Origin: CAZJAD01 sp964543855
Lineage (GTDB): Bacteria > Electryoneota > RPQS01 > DYHQ01
DNA: 20,702 nt
Reading direction: 5' to 3'
NCBI GenBank assembly: GCA_964543855.1
Contig: CAZJAD010000035.1
Coordinates: 1 to 20,702, forward strand
In this document: positions 1 through 6,591 of the stretch, one piece after another
Numbering within the stretch: the stretch's first letter is position 1
Layout: every line of letters starts with the position of its first letter
Notes under the pieces: model-generated
Database searches by the model: none
The model's input: only the letters and a program-made list of their open reading frames with translations
Told to the model about the DNA's origin: nothing
Program-made: the position numbers and the translations under genes

Positions 1-795
1 AGACAGATTTCCGCGAGCAGCGAGAAATCTCGGCGGGCAGCGGGCAGAACCTATCTGGCCTATATCCCTCTCTACCAGGGAAAGTTCGATGAAGCGCTGG
101 AAGTCTTGGACAATGGTCTGGCGGCGGACAGAATGGAGCAGTATGATGGAACACAGAATGCGGTGAAACATTACCTGAAGACGCAGATCTACGAGGAGGA
201 AGAGAATTGGGAGAAGGCGCTAAGGGAAATGGAAGACGGAATGGGGATTTACCACAGGGCTCACCCGGATGATCCCGGTCAGTTTCGCTACTATTATGTG
301 CACCTCCTCAACGAGAGTGGCCGAATTGACAAGGCCAAGGAAGTTGCTCGGGCTCTGAAGACAGACATCGAGCAAAAGGATCCAACATACATGTACGCTT
401 ACTGGCTTGCCTCAAGTTCTATCGCACTTGCTCAGGGAGATACACAGACGGCAGTGACTGACTTGGAAAAGGCAGCAGCGGATGCAAACTCTCCGCGTCT
501 TGTCCTCGAGCTACTGCTCGGGAAAGTGTACTTGGAGTCGGGTAGACTCGGTGAGGCTGTGACCGAACTGGAAAAAGCGGTTTCAAGATATGATGCTTCA
601 AGAGCAAACAACGCGGTGTGGGCCGTGAAGGGTCATTATTGGTTGGCATTAGCCTACGAGAAATCGGGCTGGAAAAACAAAGCGATCCAGCAATACGAAG
701 AGTTCCTCGATATCTGGAAAGATGCTGATTCGGGAATCGAGGAAATCGACGACGCCAAAGTGCGACTGGCGCGTCTGAAAAGCGGAGCGTCGTGA
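1..795 (+). CDS. TPR-repeat protein, C-terminal part (5' end outside window)
   Basis: The reading frame is open from the first base, so only the last 264 residues are seen and the start lies upstream. The sequence is a run of helical pairs of TPR type, for example the segments with YLAYIPLYQGKFDEALEVL, LLLGKVYLESGRLGEAVTEL and HYWLALAYEKSGWKNKAIQQ. It ends in a charged helix (DDAKVRLARLKSGAS). TPR arrays are protein-protein scaffolds. In FCB-type candidate phyla, tails of this kind often follow a Ser/Thr kinase or cyclase domain, but no catalytic domain is visible here, so the role is unknown. The stop codon is followed one base later by an ATG at 797, which suggests translational coupling to the Smr gene downstream. 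Confidence 0.85.
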   Translation, partial: RQISASSEKSRRAAGRTYLAYIPLYQGKFDEALEVLDNGLAADRMEQYDGTQNAVKHYLKTQIYEEEENWEKALREMEDGMGIYHRAHPDDPGQFRYYYVHLLNESGRIDKAKEVARALKTDIEQKDPTYMYAYWLASSSIALAQGDTQTAVTDLEKAAADANSPRLVLELLLGKVYLESGRLGEAVTELEKAVSRYDASRANNAVWAVKGHYWLALAYEKSGWKNKAIQQYEEFLDIWKDADSGIEEIDDAKVRLARLKSGAS

Positions 796-861
796 GATGG
801 TCACAGATGACTTCATCCAAGACGATCCCACCCAATCATCTCCTCCACTATCCAGAGAGGT

Positions 862-1161
862 TTGGTAACACTGAACGAGCCTGAGCCGGTTGAACTCCCC
901 ATTGACGGCACATTGGACTTGCACACCTTCAGCCCTCGGGAAGTGAAGGAGCTGGTCCCGGATTATCTGGCGGCGTGTCGGGCAAAGGGAATCCTCGAAG
1001 TGCGCATCATTCATGGAAAAGGCACCGGAGCGCTGCGGGAGACCGTCCACGCAATCCTTGGCCGCACTCCGGAAGTGGTGTCGTTCTATCTGGCCACAGG
1101 TGATGTCGGGGGATGGGGAGCAACGATCGCAGTGTTGAAGCCGCTGGAGTCGAATCGCTAA
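862..1161 (+). CDS. Smr-domain protein, 5' end probably frameshifted
   Basis: A 99-residue Smr (small MutS-related) domain. It carries LDLHTFSPREVKEL (residues 18-31), the HGKGTGALR motif (51-59) and the GGWGATIA segment (83-90), all hallmarks of the Smr nuclease-like fold. Smr domains act on nucleic acids (nicking or RNA cleavage); the substrate here is unknown. The only start in this frame is a TTG at 862 with an SD-like AGAGAGG just one base away, which is poor. A better start is the ATG at 797, one base after the TPR stop and with GGAG at 784-787. It opens a 23-codon acidic frame that stops at 866-868 in the neighbouring frame. One extra T in the run at 861-863 would fuse the two frames. 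Domain call is strong; start is uncertain. Confidence 0.85.
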   Translation: MVTLNEPEPVELPIDGTLDLHTFSPREVKELVPDYLAACRAKGILEVRIIHGKGTGALRETVHAILGRTPEVVSFYLATGDVGGWGATIAVLKPLESNR

Positions 1162-1265
1162 GGTGTAGCGCAAGATAGTCGATATCGATAAGGACAGAAA
1201 GCATGGCCGGACGGCATTTCCCGCCCGGCGCGATTAAGGACATCTGACTTGCAGTGGTGTTTGAC

Positions 1266-1775
1266 ATGGAAGCAATCGAGGCAATTCACACCCGAAGAAG
1301 CATTCGGAAATACACCAGCCAGGCTGTACCGGATTCACTCATCAATGATCTTCTGAAAGCGGCGATGTACGCCCCCTCCGCCGGCAATGCACAGCCGTGG
1401 CATTTCGTGGTGATTCGGGAGCGCCAGATTCTCGATGCAATTGCGGAATTTCACCCGCATGGCAAAATGATGAAAGATGCAACGGTCGCAATTGTCGTAT
1501 GCGGCGACACCACGGTGGAGAAGTACAGAGGGCGCTGGGTTTTGGATTGTTCGGCAGCAACGCAGAACATTCTGCTGGCCGCCCACGCGAATGGCTTGGG
1601 AGCCGTCTGGGTGGGCCTCCATCCCGAGCTGGCGCGTATCGAAAACATGCGGAAATTGCTCAGACTTCCCGAACACATCGTTCCGCTATCCCTGATTCCA
1701 ATGGGTTATCCAGCGGAGCATCCCACCACGGTGGATCGATTCAATCCATCGCGAATCCATTACGACCATTGGTGA
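1266..1775 (+). CDS. Nitroreductase-family flavoprotein
   Basis: A 169-residue FMN-dependent nitroreductase-like protein. Family marks are the N-terminal IHTRRSIRKY (residues 7-16, phosphate/FMN contact), APSAGNAQPWHFVVI (36-50), the NGLGAVWVGLHPE loop (109-121) and the C-terminal PLSLIPMGYPAEHP (140-153). Such proteins use NAD(P)H to reduce nitroaromatics, quinones or other acceptors as homodimers; the natural substrate cannot be told from sequence. The ATG at 1266 gives the usual family N-terminus. An in-frame GTG at 1254 would add four residues and has AAGGA at 1236-1240. It stands between the Smr gene and the ECF locus with no sign of operon coupling. A 7-bp inverted repeat (1788-1794 / 1805-1811) follows the stop and could be a weak terminator. 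Confidence 0.88.
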   Translation: MEAIEAIHTRRSIRKYTSQAVPDSLINDLLKAAMYAPSAGNAQPWHFVVIRERQILDAIAEFHPHGKMMKDATVAIVVCGDTTVEKYRGRWVLDCSAATQNILLAAHANGLGAVWVGLHPELARIENMRKLLRLPEHIVPLSLIPMGYPAEHPTTVDRFNPSRIHYDHW

Positions 1776-1858
1776 CCATCGACGGCCGGTTTCGCACTTC
1801 CGCCCGAAACCAGACCTCAGCGCTTACTGCGCCTTGCCGTTAGACCACTGTGTGACAT

Positions 1859-1888
1859 GGAATAGACCGGCGCTTCGCGTCGTCTAAT
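1859..1888 (+). promoter_or_regulatory. Putative ECF-sigma autoregulated promoter (P1)
   Basis: GGAAT (1859-1863), a 17-base spacer, then CGTCTAAT (1881-1888). The same two boxes with the same spacer length occur at 3572-3601, and both copies are preceded by AT. A GGAA-type -35 and a CGTC-type -10 is the usual layout of ECF-sigma promoters. A transcript from here would start near 1895 and give a short leader before the sigma gene at 1930. Assignment to this sigma factor is inference from position and repetition. Confidence 0.7.
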
Positions 1889-1929
1889 CTGATGAGGGGA
1901 GAGCTGCCAGACACTATGCTGTTGACGAT

Positions 1930-2574
1930 ATGGCCCACCCCCGGAGAGAACTGGATTTATTGAGCCTCGGAATCAATCATTCAAGCGGTGCGTCCAACTA
2001 TTGCAGCCCGGAAAGAGGTCGTGACCCGGACACGGAATTGCTTGCCAGAGCGCGCAAGGGCGACCAGACGGCATTCCGGGAATTGGTAGACCGCTATGAA
2101 TCGATCGTCGCAGCGACAGTCATCGGGATGCTTGGAAGAGGCCCCGACGCGGAGGAAGTCGGCCAGGAGACCTTCATTCGCTTCTATCGTTCGCTTAGCC
2201 GGTTTCGTGGTGACGCGAAGATCACGACTTATCTCACGCGGATCGCTATTAATCTGTCTCTCGATACGCTGCGGCGGCGAAAGAGAGACGAGTCACGGTT
2301 CCTAAGCTGGAACGAGAAAGATACGCTGCCAGATGAACTCGTCGTTCAGGGCGATCAGGAACTCGATGCGCGTGAGCGAAAGGAATATGTCCAGCGTGCC
2401 ATTCAATCGCTGGATCCAAAACACAGAGCGGTCGTCGTGATGCGGATGATCAATGGCTACTCAACCAAAGAAACGGCGGCATTACTTGGAATCCCGACCG
2501 GCACGGTGCTCTCGCGCCTTTCGAGAGCACAGGACAAACTGAAACAACTACTCGCTCCATATCTTGAGGAATAG
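1930..2574 (+). CDS. RNA polymerase sigma factor, ECF subfamily
   Basis: A 214-residue ECF sigma factor. Region 2 spans about residues 46-115 (DQTAFRELVDRYESIV, DAEEVGQETFIRFYRSL, TYLTRIAINLSLDTLRRRKR). Region 4 spans about 150-206, with the helix-turn-helix YSTKETAALLGIPTGTVLSR. The roughly 35 residues before region 2 are an extension with no known match. A TTG at 1960, with GGAGAG at 1943-1948, is an alternative start that would shorten it; the ATG at 1930 has no clear SD. The gene is followed by an anti-sigma factor and a membrane-anchored sensor-like protein in operon order. It probably reads the ATGGAAT-N17-CGTCTAAT promoters in front of itself and of the EF-hand gene. The N-terminus is the only doubtful part. 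Confidence 0.93.
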   Translation: MAHPRRELDLLSLGINHSSGASNYCSPERGRDPDTELLARARKGDQTAFRELVDRYESIVAATVIGMLGRGPDAEEVGQETFIRFYRSLSRFRGDAKITTYLTRIAINLSLDTLRRRKRDESRFLSWNEKDTLPDELVVQGDQELDARERKEYVQRAIQSLDPKHRAVVVMRMINGYSTKETAALLGIPTGTVLSRLSRAQDKLKQLLAPYLEE

Positions 2575-2635
2575 GCGAGCCGCTCGAATCACATGACTGG
2601 GGCTTGCCTTCGAACTGTCTAGGAGTGACAAGACA

Positions 2636-3064
2636 ATGAAAGATGAACGAGGTTTTCTGCTGCAGCGCGCATTGGACGGCGAGCTGACCGCAGAGCAAAA
2701 GGAGCGGCTGGCAGCTCTCTTGGACGAATCGCCAGAGCTCGGGCAGGAACTGAGGAGCAGGGAGCGACTCTGGACTCTGGTGAAAGCGAATCGAGAGGAT
2801 TCCTTCGGGCCGTTCTTTGCAACTCGGGTAATGGCTCGAGTCAGTTCGGGCACGGCAGACGATGCTTTCGCACAAGCACTGGCCTGGGTTTTCCGGCGCG
2901 TGGCTGTGGTTGCTGTCCTCCTCATTGTGGCGCTGACCGCATACAACATGTCCGTTCAACAGTCATTTGGGAACCATCGAACTCCGCTCGAAACGGTCTT
3001 GGCCTTGCCGCCGGTTACACTCGAGATGTCCATCGCGAACATCAACTTTTCGGATGCCCTATGA
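2636..3064 (+). CDS. Single-pass membrane anti-sigma factor (putative)
   Basis: A 142-residue protein with a cytosolic helical N-domain of the common anti-sigma type (LDGELTAEQKERLAALLDES, residues 13-32, then PELGQELRSRERLW), one transmembrane helix at about 88-104 (VAVVAVLLIVALTAY) and a short periplasmic tail of about 38 residues. It has no Cys and no HxxxCxxC motif, so it is not a zinc-binding (ZAS) anti-sigma. It lies 61 bases after the ECF sigma gene with AGGAG at 2621-2625, and its stop overlaps the next start (ATGA at 3061-3064), a sign of tight coupling. Expected role: hold the sigma factor at the membrane until an envelope signal releases it. The function rests on layout and composition, because the family is poorly conserved. 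Confidence 0.75.
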   Translation: MKDERGFLLQRALDGELTAEQKERLAALLDESPELGQELRSRERLWTLVKANREDSFGPFFATRVMARVSSGTADDAFAQALAWVFRRVAVVAVLLIVALTAYNMSVQQSFGNHRTPLETVLALPPVTLEMSIANINFSDAL

Positions 3065-3465
3065 ATCTTCAAGTCAAACCCACTCTCGTTATTATTGGAA
3101 CGCTGCTGATCGGGATCGTGCTGGGGGCACTCATGTCCGGGACTCTCGCTGAGAGGCGACACCGAAAGATCAGGTCTATGATGAGGCCGGATGGGTTTTC
3201 AGAGCAACTGATTGAAGTCATCCAGCCGCAGGATAATGAGCAGCGCGACGCGATTGCAGCGGTCCTGCAGAACACCGGTCGCCGGATTGACGAAATGATG
3301 CGGGAATCTCGGGCCGAAATCCACGCAATGGTCGATTCCATGGCCTTGGAGCTCAAGCCGCTTCTGACGGATGAGCAAAATGCCCGCCTGCAGAAGCACC
3401 TTGGCGAGAGACCGCCAAGGGGTGACAGACCAGAACGCCGCTTTCCGCGCCGTCGAGGCCCTTGA
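3061..3465 (+). CDS. Membrane-anchored Spy/CnrX-like periplasmic sensor (putative)
   Basis: A 134-residue protein with an N-terminal membrane anchor (about residues 8-29, LVIIGTLLIGIVLGALMSGTLA). An all-helical periplasmic domain follows: RRHRKIRSMM, then two long amphipathic helices and ELKPLLTDEQNARLQKHL (97-114). That last segment matches the L-(S/T)-x-E-Q pattern near the end of Spy/CpxP and metal-resistance (CnrX/ZraP) domains. The tail is very basic and Pro/Arg-rich (about residues 116-134). It overlaps the anti-sigma gene by four bases. By analogy with CnrY-CnrX-CnrH it may sense metal or misfolded protein and control the anti-sigma. No His/Cys metal site can be assigned with certainty, so the ligand is open. 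Confidence 0.7.
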   Translation: MNLQVKPTLVIIGTLLIGIVLGALMSGTLAERRHRKIRSMMRPDGFSEQLIEVIQPQDNEQRDAIAAVLQNTGRRIDEMMRESRAEIHAMVDSMALELKPLLTDEQNARLQKHLGERPPRGDRPERRFPRRRGP

Positions 3466-3535
3466 CAGCGGTCAAGGTTACTGGCAGTATCTCAACCGGG
3501 GATGATCCGCTGATGCGGGTCGCTTGTCTCCGGTT
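3461..3535 (+). other. Structured region after the sigma operon: inverted repeat plus two-stem hairpin
   Basis: CTTGAC-AGCG-GTCAAG (3461-3476) is a perfect 6-bp inverted repeat overlapping the stop codon. It is followed by a nested hairpin. The outer arms are 3494-3502 and 3527-3535 (nine pairs, one G-U). The inner arms are 3504-3510 and 3515-3521 (seven pairs, one G-U) around a TGAT loop. No run of T follows, so it is not a standard intrinsic terminator. It sits upstream of promoter P2, so it belongs to the 3' end of the sigma operon transcript. Stabilising or attenuating roles are guesses. Confidence 0.4.
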
Positions 3536-3571
3536 CTCTGTGTCTGTTGAGAAAAAAGGCGTGCCCATCAT

Positions 3572-3601
3572 GGAATCATAGGGAAACTCAAATCGTCTAA
3601 T
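3572..3601 (+). promoter_or_regulatory. Putative ECF-sigma target promoter (P2) of the EF-hand gene
   Basis: GGAAT (3572-3576), a 17-base spacer and CGTCTAAT (3594-3601). This matches P1 at 1859-1888 in both boxes and in spacer length, while the spacers themselves are unrelated. A transcript would begin near 3608 and carry a leader of about 50 bases with AAAGGAG at 3646-3652 before the ATG at 3660. An in-frame ATG at 3600 lies inside this -10 box and so cannot be the start from this promoter. Confidence 0.7.
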
Positions 3602-3659
3602 GGATGAAAGGCAGAAGACGATTTTCAGAGGGCACATCGCACACGAAAGGAGTGCTAAC

Positions 3660-4913
3660 ATGCTGAAGAACCAAAGAAAACAGAATATGCTGATTTACCT
3701 GTTCGCGCTGGCGTTCATCGCTTGTTTTGCCGTCGCTGATGTCGGCCACGCCCGAGTGAGACCGGGGTTCGGTCCTGATGGGCCCCAGAAAGGTAGAGTC
3801 TTGGGAGAGCAGGAACATAAGCAGCGATTTCGGGAAGCAGACCTCGATGGTGATGGCCAACTGAGCTTCGAAGAATTCCAAGCGGAGCACGGCCAAAGAG
3901 GGAGGATGCCGACACAGCATAGGTTTGAGAGGATGGATACGAACGACGACGGCTACCTTCAGCGCGACGAATTACAGGCCATGCGCGCTCGGTGGTCCGA
4001 GAGATTCGGCGACAAACGGCTTCCAGATGAGCGCTTTGATGCGAAAGATCTCGATGGCGACGGAAAGCTCAGTTTGGCGGAGTTCAACGCAGGGGAATTG
4101 GAACGGAGATTCCGAAGCGCAGACGCCAATAGTGACGGCTATATCCAGTTCGAAGAAGCTCGGGCGATGCACCATCGAATGCGGGAAAGGCGTCACGACG
4201 GGCCACGGCCCCAAGAACGGTTCGGCGAAATAGACCTTAACAGCGACGGGCGCCTCAGCTTTGAGGAGTTCAAGGCGGGACACGACTCCCGCGGGCCAAT
4301 GAGAATGTCGAGGATCTTCGAGCAGGCCGATGCCAATGCGGACGGTTATGTCGTGATGGAAGAAATGCAGGCCATGCATGCGCAAAGGCCGGGGCCGCGT
4401 GACCATGATCGTCCGTGTGAAGAACGATTCAGTAAAGCAGACACGGATGGTGATGGCAAGCTCAGTCTCGAAGAGTTACAGGCAGGCCCGATTCATAGGA
4501 TGTTTGAGAGGATGGATGCGAACGCCGACGGCTACATCCAATTGGAGGAGATGGAGGCGATGCATGCTCGAAGGCATGGAAGGTTTGGGAAAAGGGATTT
4601 GGGTGCTGCGATCGAGGCCGAGGAAGTCAGCGACTCGCCCACTGCGCTGACGGCCACGGGGCTTCATCCGGCCTATCCCAACCCTTTCAATCCGACAACG
4701 AGTTTGAAGATATCGCTGCAAGAGTCTGCAGATGTCTCGCTTTGCATCTATGATATTACCGGTCGTCTTGTCGAGACGCTGTATGACGGGTCGCTTTCGC
4801 CGGGCGATTACTCATTCACCTTTGTCGGCACCGGCTTGGCCTCGGGTCTCTATTTCGCTCAGCTCCGTGCGGGGGGAACCATGTCTATTCAGAAATTGAT
4901 GCTGTCAAAATAG
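3660..4913 (+). CDS. Secreted protein with eight EF-hands and a C-terminal FlgD/T9SS-type sorting domain
   Basis: A 417-residue secreted protein. A signal peptide covers about residues 1-30 (MLKNQRK, then a hydrophobic core to VGHA). Eight canonical EF-hand loops start at residues 61, 93, 130, 155, 192, 224, 261 and 286; each has DxNxDG or DxDxDG and an acidic residue at position 12, so all should bind Ca2+. They form a four-loop block repeated once with an exact 131-residue period. From about 335 the protein carries a FlgD-Ig/T9SS type A-like module (YPNPFNPTT, then VSLCIYDITGRLVETL, ending SIQKLMLSK), which in FCB bacteria marks outer-surface export. The ATG at 3660 has AAAGGAG seven bases upstream and gives a clean signal peptide. 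It is preceded by ECF-type promoter P2, so it is probably under the neighbouring sigma factor. Role: calcium- or metal-binding envelope or surface protein; partner unknown. Confidence 0.92.
   Translation: MLKNQRKQNMLIYLFALAFIACFAVADVGHARVRPGFGPDGPQKGRVLGEQEHKQRFREADLDGDGQLSFEEFQAEHGQRGRMPTQHRFERMDTNDDGYLQRDELQAMRARWSERFGDKRLPDERFDAKDLDGDGKLSLAEFNAGELERRFRSADANSDGYIQFEEARAMHHRMRERRHDGPRPQERFGEIDLNSDGRLSFEEFKAGHDSRGPMRMSRIFEQADANADGYVVMEEMQAMHAQRPGPRDHDRPCEERFSKADTDGDGKLSLEELQAGPIHRMFERMDANADGYIQLEEMEAMHARRHGRFGKRDLGAAIEAEEVSDSPTALTATGLHPAYPNPFNPTTSLKISLQESADVSLCIYDITGRLVETLYDGSLSPGDYSFTFVGTGLASGLYFAQLRAGGTMSIQKLMLSK
3840..4625 (+). repeat. Internal duplication of a four-EF-hand unit (2 x 393 bp)
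   Basis: EF loops 1-4 (residues 61, 93, 130, 155) and 5-8 (192, 224, 261, 286) are offset by exactly 131 residues each, so 3840-4232 and 4233-4625 are two copies of one unit. Loop spacing alternates 32, 37, 25, 37 in both. Inside each unit, odd loops read D-L/T-(D/N)-xDG-x-LS and even loops read D-A/T-N-xDGY, so an older pair duplication is also visible. The DNA copies have diverged, so the event is not recent. Confidence 0.8.
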
Positions 4914-4991
4914 CCCACCTCCACCTCCTGGGCAAATCGCTGCTGCGGCCATTCGCAATTCGGCTCAATATTTTGGGGCTCAACCAATTGC

Positions 4992-5091
4992 NNNNNNNNN
5001 NNNNNNNNNNNNNNNNNNNNNNNNNNNNNNNNNNNNNNNNNNNNNNNNNNNNNNNNNNNNNNNNNNNNNNNNNNNNNNNNNNNNNNNNNNN
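4992..5091. other. Assembly gap (100 N)
   Basis: Exactly 100 N, a placeholder of unknown true length. The 78 bases between the EF-hand stop and the gap (4914-4991) hold no gene that I can recognise. The gene whose last codons appear at 5092 must begin inside or before the gap. Confidence 0.98.
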
Positions 5092-5187
5092 GAAGAGCGG
5101 ATGAAGAAAATGATGGAAGGTGAAAAGATCTGGGTAAAAACCTACCTGGCGCTGCCGCCGTCAGAGAAAAGTGAGAAGAGTGGGTGA
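5092..5187 (+). CDS. C-terminal fragment of an unidentified protein (5' part lost in gap)
   Basis: The frame EERMKKMMEGEKIWVKTYLA... runs from the gap edge to TGA at 5185-5187. The last 31 codons are lysine/glutamate-rich and end in LPPSEKSEKSG. An ATG at 5101 could in theory start a 28-residue peptide, but a truncated larger gene is more likely. The position just upstream of a MacA-MacB set would suit an outer-membrane TolC-like partner or another envelope protein, but the fragment is too short to assign. I do not recognise it. Confidence 0.5.
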   Translation, partial: EERMKKMMEGEKIWVKTYLALPPSEKSEKSG

Positions 5188-5305
5188 CTTGAAGGATTAA
5201 ACCATCGAGCGACCCATTCTGTCAAACGGATAGGAAAAGAGGGTCTTTCGTGGGAATTGAGGCTGCCGAGTGTGCAGCCATGTGTCAATCCAACCTTGGT
5301 GGAAA

Positions 5306-6580
5306 ATGAAAAAGATATTGCCTATTGCAGGGATTCTTCTGATTGTAGGACTTGGCATCTGGTATTTCGTATCCGGCCGTCGGACGAACACAGAAAGCCA
5401 GTATGTCCTTGCCAAAGTTCAGCGCGGGGATATCCGATCCGTGATCTCCAGCACCGGCACGCTCGAGGCGGTCGAAACGGTTGAGGTAGGCACGCAAGTA
5501 TCCGGCACGATTGCGGACATTTATGTGGACTTCAACGATCAGGTTCGCAAAGGACAGTTGCTTGCGAGGCTCGACACGGCCTTGCTGTCGGTGACCGTTC
5601 GTGATGCCGCAGCGGGTGTGGCTGCTGCAAAAGCGCAGTGCGAGGAAGCTGAGCGAACATTGGAGCGGAACCGGCCATTATTCGAAAACGGCCTCTTGCC
5701 GGAAATGGATTACAATACCTCTCTGGCGAATCTTGCTGTCGCGCGTGCAACCCTGCTGTCAAAAGAAGCAGGGCTTGACCGCGCAAAGATCAATCTGGAC
5801 TATGCTGAAATCCATTCACCCATTAAGGGTATCGTGATCCAGCGCAATGTCAACGAAGGGCAAACGGTGGCAGCCAGTCTGTCCACTCCAACCCTGTTCA
5901 TCATCGCAAGAGATCTCTCAAGCATGCGGATCCTCGCTCAGGCGGACGAGAGCGACATCGGGCAAATCCGCGAGGGTCAATCTGTATCCTTTACAGTACT
6001 CACCTATCCGGATAGAACCTTCGAGGGACGTGTGGAGCAAATTCGCCTTCAACCCGAGACAGTTCAGAATGTTGTCAACTACACCGTGGTGGTGGGAGCG
6101 AAGAATCCGGAGGAGCTGTTGCTTCCCGGAATGACGGCGACGCTTGATTTCATCATTCAGCAGGTTCAAGATGTTCTTACAGTTCCCAATTCGGCGATTC
6201 GCCTTCAACCAACGCAGGAAATGATGGCTGAAATCAGGAAAGAGCATCAGGTGAACTCCCGCGGGCTCGCGGATTCATTGCGTCCCCAAAGTCCCAGGGC
6301 AACGGCGGGGCGTGGAGCACAGACCGTCGAAGGTGGGGGAACGCAGGTAGCCACAGATAGTTCCCGTGGTGTCACGCGACTGTGGTATGTCGACAAGCAA
6401 GGCAGGCTGCGTGTGACATCGGTCCGTACCGGGGCGACCGACGGACTCGTGACCGAAATTCTCCCTGGGTCGGAAATTGAAGAAGGTCTGCAGGTGGTCA
6501 CCGGGCTGAACAAGATAAGCGGTGAGAAGTCAACCCAACAGTCCTCCTCGATGCCGCGCAGGGGACCGCGACTGTTTTAG
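5306..6580 (+). CDS. macA-like: MacA-like periplasmic adaptor (HlyD/RND-MFP family)
   Basis: A 424-residue membrane-fusion protein. It has an N-terminal anchor (about residues 4-22, ILPIAGILLIVGLGIWYFV), then the first lipoyl half (GTLEAVETVEVGTQVSGTIADI), a coiled-coil hairpin at about 80-150, the second lipoyl half (IHSPIKGIVIQRNVNEGQTV), a beta-barrel (LAQADESDIGQIREGQ) and a membrane-proximal domain ending TGLNKISGE. It links an inner-membrane ABC exporter to an outer-membrane channel. A Ser/Arg/Gly-rich insert of about 50 residues (roughly 310-360) separates the barrel from the last domain. The ATG at 5306, with GGTGGAA just upstream, is preferred to the in-frame GTG at 5270 because it puts the anchor at the N-terminus. 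The ATPase gene starts 11 bases after the stop. Confidence 0.92.
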   Translation: MKKILPIAGILLIVGLGIWYFVSGRRTNTESQYVLAKVQRGDIRSVISSTGTLEAVETVEVGTQVSGTIADIYVDFNDQVRKGQLLARLDTALLSVTVRDAAAGVAAAKAQCEEAERTLERNRPLFENGLLPEMDYNTSLANLAVARATLLSKEAGLDRAKINLDYAEIHSPIKGIVIQRNVNEGQTVAASLSTPTLFIIARDLSSMRILAQADESDIGQIREGQSVSFTVLTYPDRTFEGRVEQIRLQPETVQNVVNYTVVVGAKNPEELLLPGMTATLDFIIQQVQDVLTVPNSAIRLQPTQEMMAEIRKEHQVNSRGLADSLRPQSPRATAGRGAQTVEGGGTQVATDSSRGVTRLWYVDKQGRLRVTSVRTGATDGLVTEILPGSEIEEGLQVVTGLNKISGEKSTQQSSSMPRRGPRLF

Positions 6581-6591
6581 GACACCAGCTC

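Noticed and set aside
2594..2623. A GTCTAG sequence before the anti-sigma gene as a third ECF promoter
   Set aside because: The -10 part is only partial (TGTCTAGG), and the position 22 bases upstream reads TGACT, not GGAAT. It also lies inside the sigma operon.
3494..3535. A fluoride-type or other known riboswitch in the leader of the EF-hand gene
   Set aside because: The TGATG words look suggestive, but the conserved AACCGC and CTCCTAC blocks are absent and the structure lies upstream of P2, so it would not be in the leader.
3600..3659. A 20-residue N-terminal extension of the EF-hand protein from the ATG at 3600
   Set aside because: That ATG falls within the -10 box of promoter P2, has no SD, and would push the signal peptide away from the N-terminus.
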